From positions 1-12,905 of the forward strand of contig JAPLDV010000796.1 in assembly GCA_026391235.1 (NCBI GenBank): a stretch of 12,905 nucleotides of DNA, written 5' to 3'. This document shows, one piece after another, positions 6,455 to 12,905 of this stretch. A program made the translations under genes and the position numbers. Positions within the stretch are counted from its first letter, which is position 1; each line of letters starts with the position of its first letter. The stretch comes from Bacteroidia bacterium (GTDB lineage: Bacteria; Bacteroidota; Bacteroidia; Bacteroidales; UBA12481). Below the pieces are notes generated by a model. That model was not told the origin of the DNA. It made no database searches and worked only from the letters and a program-made list of their open reading frames with translations.

Positions 6455-8257
6455 ATGTCAAAATCGCCACGTTTCAATTATATAATTACAATTCATAATA
6501 AAGAAGACCTGATTGAGCAGGTTATTATGAGTGTTTTGATGTGTTGCCGCGATAATAGCTATATTTATCCTGTAATCGACGGGTGTACAGACAAGACAGA
6601 AATAATCATAGATAGAATTATTAGTACATTCTCTGGTGTGCCAATAACAAAAATTTTATTAGCTGATGTCCATGAATTACTCTCAATAAATGCTGGGTTG
6701 AAAGCTGCTAACCAAAATGAGGAGGGTTTTAATATTATTTTGCAAGATGATGTAATATTGGCAGACTTCATGATGGAAAAGAAAGTTATAGCGCTTTATC
6801 AATGGGCTGGGAGTAGGCTTGGTTATGTATCATTTAGACTTGGCGCAAACCTTATCAAAGATGTTTTAACATCTGATCAGGCTGTGCCCTACTGCGATTA
6901 TGTGGAAAATGCTTATGGGCATGGGATTTCACAAGCAGAGGTACTACTTCCTGGGTTCTTCGCTTTTAGAACTGTTCCAATAAAAAGCCCTGTTTGCATC
7001 CCTACACACTTGGTCAGAACGGTTGGCATGTTTGAAGAGAAACTTGCACCTTATGGCCATGATGATCTTGACTATGCCATACGCTTATTGAAGGCAGGAT
7101 ACCGCAACGCAGTTTTTGGACTTCGGTTTTATTCAGATATTAAGTGGGGTGGAACTCGTACGACTCCTCATCCCCAGCTAGGCGATATTATTCAGCGCAA
7201 CATGAACCTGATTAGAAAGTGGCATGGTAGTGATTTAGAAGAAGAAGGAAGAAATATTCAGGTTCAAAAAGCCGTTATGGTTCCAGGCATGGGTGATGAA
7301 ATGGAGAACATGAGAGCTTTGAAAGCATTTGAAGATACAAGAAGAGAATTGGCAAGATATCAGAATGTTGACAAGTATAAGGTTGTTAAGAGAATAAGAT
7401 CAATCGTGCGAACTATTATTGTATCGCTTGACAGGAAAATGTTAATTAAAAGAAAATTGGTTCAGTATTTCAGTAAGCTCAAAAGATATGCTTTTGAATG
7501 GCAGGAAAAGCACTACTACAAAAGGCATAAAGTTTACGATAGAGACATATTAATAAGCTCTGCAATTCAAACCTATCCTGACCCTAATGTTTTATACGAT
7601 TACATGCATCATTACTTTAATTACCGCTGCTTGGAATTGGTGCGTGAACATCGCACCTATTTTAAAGAAGATCATCGCGGTTTCGGTGAAGACGCGTTTC
7701 ACGCAATGTGGTGGCTGCTACTCTCTGAATTTCGTCCGCAACGAATGTTGGAGATTGGCGTATATAGAGGGCAAGTCATTTCTTTATGGTCATTAATCCT
7801 CGAGAAAATTTTCAAGCAACAATATGAGGTTCACGGCATATCTCCCTTCACACCCAACGGCGATTCTGTTAGTAATTATCTTGACGGATTGGATTACATG
7901 GGAGACGTGATCAGTACATTCAGGCATTGGAATCTGAAAGAGCCGGTTCTTGTTAAAGCCCTTTCAGCCGAACCGGCGGCAATTAATCATATTAAAAGTC
8001 ACGAGTGGGATCTGATTTATATTGATGGAAGCCATGAACATGAAATTGTTTTGAAGGACTATAAATTGTGCATGGGCAATCTGAAGATTGGCGGCCTGCT
8101 TGTAATTGATGATGCTAGTTTGGGGACTTCTTTTAAACCTCCATCCTTTGCGTTCGCAGGCCACCCAGGGCCATCGCGGGTAGCCCGTGAATATGCGCAA
8201 ATTGAGATGAAATTCCTTTGTGCGGTTGGACATAATAACGTTTTTCAAAAAAGATAA
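6455..8257 (+). CDS. GT2-like glycosyltransferase fused to a class I methyltransferase
   Basis: This two-domain protein has 600 residues. The N-terminal half is GT2/GT-A-like: YIITIHNKEDLIEQV (9-23), VIDGCTDKT (40-48), the metal-binding LQDDV (96-100), and GHDDLDYAIRLLKAGY (201-216), which matches the ED-type acceptor segment of the family. A basic, probably helical linker spans about 285-365. The C-terminal domain (about 375-600) is a methyltransferase of the Methyltransf_24 kind, with RMLEIGVYRG (430-439) for SAM, DLIYIDGSHEHE (519-530) and GGLLVIDDAS (546-555). AAGGAAGGA upstream is a strong ribosome site. Parts of the methyltransferase half reach 50-55% GC, while the glycosyltransferase and linker lines counted are 27-35%, suggesting the fusion joined genes of different origin. 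It may add and methylate a sugar, possibly as a chain terminator. Confidence 0.87.
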   Translation: MSKSPRFNYIITIHNKEDLIEQVIMSVLMCCRDNSYIYPVIDGCTDKTEIIIDRIISTFSGVPITKILLADVHELLSINAGLKAANQNEEGFNIILQDDVILADFMMEKKVIALYQWAGSRLGYVSFRLGANLIKDVLTSDQAVPYCDYVENAYGHGISQAEVLLPGFFAFRTVPIKSPVCIPTHLVRTVGMFEEKLAPYGHDDLDYAIRLLKAGYRNAVFGLRFYSDIKWGGTRTTPHPQLGDIIQRNMNLIRKWHGSDLEEEGRNIQVQKAVMVPGMGDEMENMRALKAFEDTRRELARYQNVDKYKVVKRIRSIVRTIIVSLDRKMLIKRKLVQYFSKLKRYAFEWQEKHYYKRHKVYDRDILISSAIQTYPDPNVLYDYMHHYFNYRCLELVREHRTYFKEDHRGFGEDAFHAMWWLLLSEFRPQRMLEIGVYRGQVISLWSLILEKIFKQQYEVHGISPFTPNGDSVSNYLDGLDYMGDVISTFRHWNLKEPVLVKALSAEPAAINHIKSHEWDLIYIDGSHEHEIVLKDYKLCMGNLKIGGLLVIDDASLGTSFKPPSFAFAGHPGPSRVAREYAQIEMKFLCAVGHNNVFQKR

Positions 8258-8271
8258 CTTTTAGCTGGTTT

Positions 8272-9120
8272 ATGGATAATGTTACTCTTTTAAGCTTTGC
8301 CAGTGCGTCACATTATGCAGTCCAGCAAAGACTTCATTATACAGCCCAAAAAGTTGGTATTAAGAGTAAATACTTTCGCGCGTGGCAACTTTACTTGAGT
8401 ACTTTCTATTGGCATAACAGAAAGATACTTGCCTCACCAAAGGGTGCAGGGTACTGGTTATGGAAACCTTATATTATTTTAGAGACTTTAAAAAGAAGTA
8501 GTCCTGATGAAATTTTAATATACCTTGATACTGATCATGTTATCGTACAACCTCTTGACCCCATTATAAAATTATGCAACACTCAAAATCCAATTGTATT
8601 ATTCTCTAGTCATGGAAACAGGAATATATTAGCAAGACAACGCACAAAACGTGATTGTTTCATTCTCATGGATTGTGATAGTCAAGAATACTATGATAAT
8701 GAACAAGCGGCGGCAACACTAATAGTTATAAGAAAAACAAGAGAATCAATACTTTTTTTGGAGCAATGGCTAGAGAATTGTAAAGATGAACGTATGATCA
8801 CTGACCAGCCCAACGCATTAGGATTGCCTAATCTTGATGGTTTTATAGAACATAGGCACGATCAGGCCATACTGTCTTTACTTGCGTACAAACGCAAACT
8901 CCCCATTTATCGGTTCCCTAGCGAACGAGGGAATCATTTAAAAATGCCTGAATATCGTGTAATCGGCGAAAAACTTCCGGAACCTTATTCCAATAATCCA
9001 TGGGAAAATTCACCTTATGGAACACTGCTTTCTGTCGAGGCGGAAACAATACATTTAAGGCGTTATGTCCTATGGCAGAGAATTCGCAGAGTTATCAAAT
9101 GGATTGTTGCTGTCAGATAA
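8272..9120 (+). CDS. GT-A-fold glycosyltransferase, family uncertain
   Basis: A 282-residue protein that I read as a GT-A glycosyltransferase. IYLDTDHVIVQPLDPI (83-98) is a typical DXD segment (D86, D88) for binding a metal and nucleotide sugar. It is preceded by GAGYWLWKPYIILETL (58-73). HRHDQAILSLL (194-204) matches the acidic catalytic-loop segment of several capsule and LPS transferases. The C-terminus ends in a short basic-hydrophobic stretch (about 265-282) that may touch the membrane. It starts 14 bases after the previous stop with no Shine-Dalgarno, so translational re-initiation is likely. The exact CAZy family is not assigned. The alternative is an uncharacterised capsule-synthesis protein with the same fold. 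Confidence 0.75.
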   Translation: MDNVTLLSFASASHYAVQQRLHYTAQKVGIKSKYFRAWQLYLSTFYWHNRKILASPKGAGYWLWKPYIILETLKRSSPDEILIYLDTDHVIVQPLDPIIKLCNTQNPIVLFSSHGNRNILARQRTKRDCFILMDCDSQEYYDNEQAAATLIVIRKTRESILFLEQWLENCKDERMITDQPNALGLPNLDGFIEHRHDQAILSLLAYKRKLPIYRFPSERGNHLKMPEYRVIGEKLPEPYSNNPWENSPYGTLLSVEAETIHLRRYVLWQRIRRVIKWIVAVR

Positions 9121-9180
9121 TACCAAGCTTAAGTGTAAATAATAGGTGTCGTCATGTTACATTACTGATAATGAGTTTTC

Positions 9181-10488
9181 ATGAGTTTGTCTTTAAAAGA
9201 TAATCGCAGCCAGCCAGTATTTGGTGCTTTTATTATATTTCTTTATGCCTTGTACGGGGCATTTATTGTCTTTTTGTTTATACTACAGGGTAACAAAGGA
9301 GCACTACCTTCCGAGGATTTTCTTCTTTTTGTAATTGTCTTTTTGCTTCTTGGTATAAGCAATTTTGGTAAACTACTCATCTTACGGACTGTTAATGTTG
9401 GCGCGAGAGCAATGCTATTGCTATTCCTTATATATTTATTTTTCAAAATACTTTTTTTAGATAGCGAAAGGTTCTCTTATTATCTGAAATCAATTATCGA
9501 TATGGGATCTGCTTTCATTGCCGGATTCATAGCTTTCTCAACGATAAATTCGAGCGAGCCAGTAATTTCTAAAATAATTAAGAAGTTTCAGAGTGGTAAA
9601 GGAATAAGGAGCTTGGTAGTCATCAGTACTATGATTTTTATTGGATTGATGCTATACTTCCTTAATCAACTTTTAGGCACGTCGCCATCTGGTGCTTTTA
9701 AAATCATGACCATACAAAATGATTATTATCAAAATTTTGGTGATCTTGTTACGATTTTGTTTTGCTGTTTATTATCTTTACAAATATATAAATATGATCG
9801 TGATATTTATTCAGAGAGAAAGTTCGTTTTATTATCAATTGTAATTATAGCAGAGTCTGCGATCGCTTTTATCTGTTTACAAGTAGCAAATTCCAACAAA
9901 TCAGTTCTCGTCATTGCCTTGATTTCAATTATTTCAATATACCATTGCAAACCTAAGAATTGGTTAATTAGTCATAGTGGAATCAAGTTAAAAGCATTCT
10001 TCCTTATTCCTATTGTTTTAATCTTCTTGTTTTTATCATTTCAACTTGTAACATCATTAGACATCACAACATTGAGAGCTTTTGATTATGGTGAAGGCAA
10101 CTCAGTATTGACAAATAGTAGCATTCAATCTCGAAGAGATATAATAGATAATTATTTTATAGAGCAATTCCAAAATGCTCTAATATTCGGCGATATGTCT
10201 ATAAAATATTACATGCACTCATCTTTGTTATCAATTCAAACGCACCTGGGCGTTATTGGAAGCTTTTTGTTCTGGTCATTTATCACATTACAACTGCGTC
10301 AAGTCTATCGGAGACGAGGTAATAGTGGATTGAAGGCAATCGCCCCGTCTGTTATATTTGTTTCCATAATCAGTTCGTTTTTCACATGGGGGCCACTTTG
10401 GTTCCTTGTCGGAGCGTTATACGCATATCAGCCTCAGTCGCTGGATCAATTCCACATGCGTGGGAATGAGAATATAAATGTTGCGTAA
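9181..10488 (+). CDS. Wzy/WaaL-like O-antigen polymerase or ligase
   Basis: A 435-residue polytopic membrane protein with roughly 10-12 hydrophobic helices. The longest soluble segment lies near residues 290-345, as expected for the large periplasmic loop of Wzy polymerases and WaaL ligases. That loop contains SIQSRRD (314-320) and LIFGD (334-338), and is followed by HSSLLSIQTHLGVIGS (346-361), the conserved histidine and glycine pattern of the O-antigen ligase/polymerase family. Most of the gene is extremely AT-rich with many Phe/Ile codons, typical of wzy. The start region is nearly duplicated (ATGAGTTTTC at 9171, ATGAGTTTGT at 9181). Only the second ATG is in frame. The 3' end overlaps the next gene by 11 bases. 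Polymerase and ligase cannot be told apart by sequence alone. Confidence 0.75.
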   Translation: MSLSLKDNRSQPVFGAFIIFLYALYGAFIVFLFILQGNKGALPSEDFLLFVIVFLLLGISNFGKLLILRTVNVGARAMLLLFLIYLFFKILFLDSERFSYYLKSIIDMGSAFIAGFIAFSTINSSEPVISKIIKKFQSGKGIRSLVVISTMIFIGLMLYFLNQLLGTSPSGAFKIMTIQNDYYQNFGDLVTILFCCLLSLQIYKYDRDIYSERKFVLLSIVIIAESAIAFICLQVANSNKSVLVIALISIISIYHCKPKNWLISHSGIKLKAFFLIPIVLIFLFLSFQLVTSLDITTLRAFDYGEGNSVLTNSSIQSRRDIIDNYFIEQFQNALIFGDMSIKYYMHSSLLSIQTHLGVIGSFLFWSFITLQLRQVYRRRGNSGLKAIAPSVIFVSIISSFFTWGPLWFLVGALYAYQPQSLDQFHMRGNENINVA

Positions 10489-11398
10489 AAACAATACATT
10501 TTATCCAAGAATTGGTATCATCATCCCTGTTTTTAACAGGATTAAATCAACAATTGAATGCTTGAAATCGTTAGATAAAATTGATTATCCTAATTATAGG
10601 ATCATTGTAATTGATGATGGATCAACTGATGCAACATGGGATACTATAACTATGAATTATCTTTATGTTCTCATGATTAAGGGAGATGGAAATCTCTGGT
10701 GGTCCAAAGCTACAAATCTCGGAATCATAAAAGCAATAGAATTTGGATTTGAGTATGTTTTGTTTTTAAATAACGATGATGAAGTCGATAAGGATATACT
10801 TAAAAACTTGGTAAGATGTGCGATAGATAATCCCAACTCTATTGTTGCCGCTAAAGTTCGTGATTTTATAAATCCTGATATAATAGTATTTGCTGGAAGT
10901 GGTGTGGATTGGAAAATGCGTGGAACCTATAGAATCGGTTCGGGAGAAATTGATAAGGGTCAATACGATCAAAGAAAAGATATTGAATGGATACCTGGTT
11001 CAGGAACATTTCTGAATACTCATTATTTTAAAAAGATTGGCTTTATTGATGCAAAAACATTTCCTCAGTATGGAGCAGATATCGATTTTACTTTAAGAGC
11101 TAGGAAGGCTGGGTATAGAATTGTTTTTGAACCTAAGGCGCTTATATGGAAAAAATTAGAAACAACCGGAATTATTTCGTCGCAAATGGAACCTACATTT
11201 AGAACGTTTTTTGATGCACTAGTTTCATTAAGATCTCCCTTGAATATTAAACGACAAGTGAGATTGTTATGGAGGCATTGTCCTAAAAAGTATATTCTAA
11301 AACAGCTATTTCGTACATATTACAGCTTCTACAGAGGATTGCTTGCAGAAGTAATTAAGAATCGGTTCCCTTATATTGCAAAGCTAACAAATCGATAA
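10478..11398 (+). CDS. GT2-family glycosyltransferase (rhamnosyl/galactofuranosyl-transferase-like)
   Basis: A 306-residue cytoplasmic GT2 enzyme. IGIIIPVFNR (12-21) is strand 1, VIDDGSTD (44-51) binds the nucleotide, and GDGNLWWSKATNLGI (69-83) is typical of the rhamnosyl- and galactofuranosyl-transferase-like GT2 group. FLNNDDEVD (96-104) is the metal-binding DXD equivalent, and GADIDFTLRARKAGY (199-213) holds the likely catalytic base. The C-terminal 80 residues are basic and hydrophobic, as in transferases acting on undecaprenyl-linked substrates at the membrane. The ATG lies inside the last codons of the Wzy/WaaL-like gene, so translation is probably coupled. The donor sugar is not determined. 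Confidence 0.9.
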   Translation: MLRKNNTFYPRIGIIIPVFNRIKSTIECLKSLDKIDYPNYRIIVIDDGSTDATWDTITMNYLYVLMIKGDGNLWWSKATNLGIIKAIEFGFEYVLFLNNDDEVDKDILKNLVRCAIDNPNSIVAAKVRDFINPDIIVFAGSGVDWKMRGTYRIGSGEIDKGQYDQRKDIEWIPGSGTFLNTHYFKKIGFIDAKTFPQYGADIDFTLRARKAGYRIVFEPKALIWKKLETTGIISSQMEPTFRTFFDALVSLRSPLNIKRQVRLLWRHCPKKYILKQLFRTYYSFYRGLLAEVIKNRFPYIAKLTNR

Positions 11399-11404
11399 TC
11401 GAAT

Positions 11405-12559
11405 ATGGCTTTACGTAAAACGAAAATTTGCATCCTTACTTTTAGCCATAATCCTTATGATGGCAGAATTTATCATAGAGAAGCAAAGTCATTAGCTAGG
11501 AATGGATATACTGTTTCAATTTTAACTCTATTTGACGGTAAAAGACAGGAGCCAATAGATGAAAACATAAGGGTTAAATATATTGATGCGGTTCACGAGA
11601 ATATTTACTTTTTATTTCTTATTCAACTTTATAAGCTTTTCCGTGAAGCACTTAAGGAGAGGGCTGACATTTACCATTGTCACGAGCCGGAAAGCCACTT
11701 AGTCGGTTTAGTACTAAAAATTATTAAAAGAAAAAAACTTGTTCTGGACGTGCATGAATATTACCCCGATGTCATAGAACTAGCCGGACGTTTTTACAAA
11801 TATTTTTACATGCTCTCATGTTATGTAATTGAGCCCTTATGTTGCTGGATGGATAATTGTATTATTTGTGCTGACGATGAAATTAAACGGTTATATTTGA
11901 ATAGGAATAAAAATGTGATTACTATATTTAATTATCCGTTAATTGAGCGGTGGGAATTAAATGATAATTGTCCAATCCATAAAAACCATAACACATTAAT
12001 TTATGCCGGTGGTTTTTCCGAAGTACGGGGCATCTGGTTAATGTTGGCCACTATAGGGGAGTTGGCTAAGAGATTTCCGGATGTGATGTTGCTGCTTCTT
12101 GGTGATGGTCCACCTGCACTAAGGGATGAAATGCAACAATACATCAAAGAAAGGAATCTCGAAAATAATATTCAATGCATTGGAAATGTTCCGCATACTG
12201 AAGTAACCCAATACCTGCGAAAGGCTGGTGTTGGCCTATTGTTGTACCAGCCAATAAAAAAGTTTTGTAAAAATATACCAACCAAGCAATATGAATATGC
12301 GATCTCGGAATTGCCTATTGTGGGGACTGATTTGCCACCGATAAAAGAATTTATTGATGACGCAAAATGCGGATTATTGGTGCCCCCAAGCAATATCGAA
12401 GAGGTGGTAAATGCTGTTAGTTATATTTTTACGCATTCTGATGAAGCCAAGAAAATGGGTGAAAACGGTAAAAATGCAGTATATGAAAAATACAACTGGG
12501 AGCTTATGGAGGGTAAACTGATTGATATTTATTCCAAGTTGTATAAGAGTCATCGTTAA
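11405..12559 (+). CDS. GT4-family glycosyltransferase
   Basis: A 384-residue GT-B enzyme with two Rossmann-like halves. The N-terminal acceptor half starts ICILTFSHNPYDGRIYHREA (8-27) and includes IYHCHEPES (89-97) and LDVHEYYPD (114-122). The donor half begins around LIYAGGFSEVRG (198-209), then LLLGDGPP (230-237). IPTKQYEYAISELPIVGTD (291-309) carries the EX7E-like acidic pair that binds the nucleotide-sugar phosphates and ribose in GT4 retaining transferases. Length is normal for the family. It begins six bases after the GT2 stop and is the last gene of the apparent operon in this window. Relatives act in capsule and O-antigen assembly; the sugar transferred cannot be deduced. Confidence 0.92.
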   Translation: MALRKTKICILTFSHNPYDGRIYHREAKSLARNGYTVSILTLFDGKRQEPIDENIRVKYIDAVHENIYFLFLIQLYKLFREALKERADIYHCHEPESHLVGLVLKIIKRKKLVLDVHEYYPDVIELAGRFYKYFYMLSCYVIEPLCCWMDNCIICADDEIKRLYLNRNKNVITIFNYPLIERWELNDNCPIHKNHNTLIYAGGFSEVRGIWLMLATIGELAKRFPDVMLLLLGDGPPALRDEMQQYIKERNLENNIQCIGNVPHTEVTQYLRKAGVGLLLYQPIKKFCKNIPTKQYEYAISELPIVGTDLPPIKEFIDDAKCGLLVPPSNIEEVVNAVSYIFTHSDEAKKMGENGKNAVYEKYNWELMEGKLIDIYSKLYKSHR

Positions 12560-12905
12560 GTCAAATGTCGAAAATATAATCAAGTTCTTGAGTTTGATAT
12601 GTTCACGAATATTATTGTTTGAGATGAAATGATGGGTTTTCAAATAAACTTTTCAAAGTCTGGACTGAAGAATGACAATACTCGGCATGATTATATGATT
12701 CTTGAAAATGCTTACTGTTTCGCGATGAATAATCGTTTTGGAATTTTTCTAAACTAAAGAAAATCAACGATATAAAGACTGCTATTGATGAAAAGACAAC
12801 CGCAGTCACTGCCGGTGCCTTTTTCGTTTTCAAGGTCCCCACCGTGCTGTGCTGATAACCTATCCAACCTATGAGGAGCTTCAATATCTTTTAATGCCAG
12901 AATAA
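12560..12905. other. 346-bp downstream stretch with no supported gene
   Basis: Only weak candidates are visible: a 42-codon + frame at 12629-12757 with no ribosome site, a minus-strand frame at 12612-12884 with a hydrophobic stretch, and a + frame from about 12792 to the TAA at 12903-12905 ending TYPTYEELQYLLMPE. None matches a family I know. GC rises after about 12790, which could mark the remnant of another gene or the start of different DNA. Confidence 0.5.
12799..12824 (+). terminator. possible rho-independent terminator
   Basis: ACCGCAG (12799-12805) pairs with CTGC-C-GGT (12809-12816) around TCA with one bulged C. Five Ts follow after GCC. It is about 240 bases downstream of the last gene, and the T tract is short and offset, so support is modest. 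It could instead be chance symmetry within a decayed coding segment. Confidence 0.25.

Noticed and set aside
9171..9203. Alternative upstream ATG at 9171 for the Wzy/WaaL-like gene
   Set aside because: It is out of frame with the membrane protein and stops after ten codons.
12629..12757. 42-residue + strand frame
   Set aside because: There is no Shine-Dalgarno, a short length and no recognised motif; random expectation in AT-rich DNA.
12612..12884. Minus-strand 90-residue frame with one hydrophobic stretch
   Set aside because: It has no ribosome site, no recognisable family and a low-complexity polar tail, so support is too weak to call a gene.

Overview
The window is the body of a cell-surface polysaccharide locus from a Gram-negative bacterium. 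From about position 1261 to 12559 every gene lies on the + strand with short gaps or small overlaps, which looks like one operon. It encodes one nucleotide-sugar enzyme (WbpB/WlbA type), an ABC-2 exporter (Wzm permease plus Wzt ATPase with a C-terminal sugar-binding extension), an FkbM methyltransferase, a STELLO-like glycosyltransferase, a glycosyltransferase/methyltransferase fusion, another GT-A-type transferase, a Wzy/WaaL-like polytopic membrane protein, a GT2 and a GT4 glycosyltransferase. Together they suggest an O-antigen-like polymer that probably contains an acetamido uronic acid, is modified by methylation, and crosses the inner membrane through Wzm/Wzt.

Region 1-1260 has no intact gene. 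It holds a CCAATAA heptamer array, a GC-rich interrupted palindrome, other AACC-rich short repeats, and a RhuM-family gene broken by an in-frame stop and an internal frameshifting deletion. A second patch of the same repeat types lies directly before the polysaccharide genes. A third heptamer tract sits in frame inside wzt. The final 346 bases (12560-12905) contain no gene I can support.

Composition changes sharply. wbpB, wzm and the ATPase half of wzt are about 50-55% GC in the lines I counted by hand. From the end of the Wzt ATPase domain (about 3840) the DNA falls to about 22-40% GC, except for the methyltransferase half of the fusion gene (about 7600-8250), which is mixed but higher. This mosaic fits a conserved export end joined to a serotype-specific block of foreign genes.

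Taxonomy cannot be fixed from this window. Several genes lack a clear Shine-Dalgarno sequence, TTG starts are used, and low-complexity AACC/GACCAA repeats are abundant. These features would fit an environmental lineage such as the Bacteroidota/FCB group, but that is only inference.
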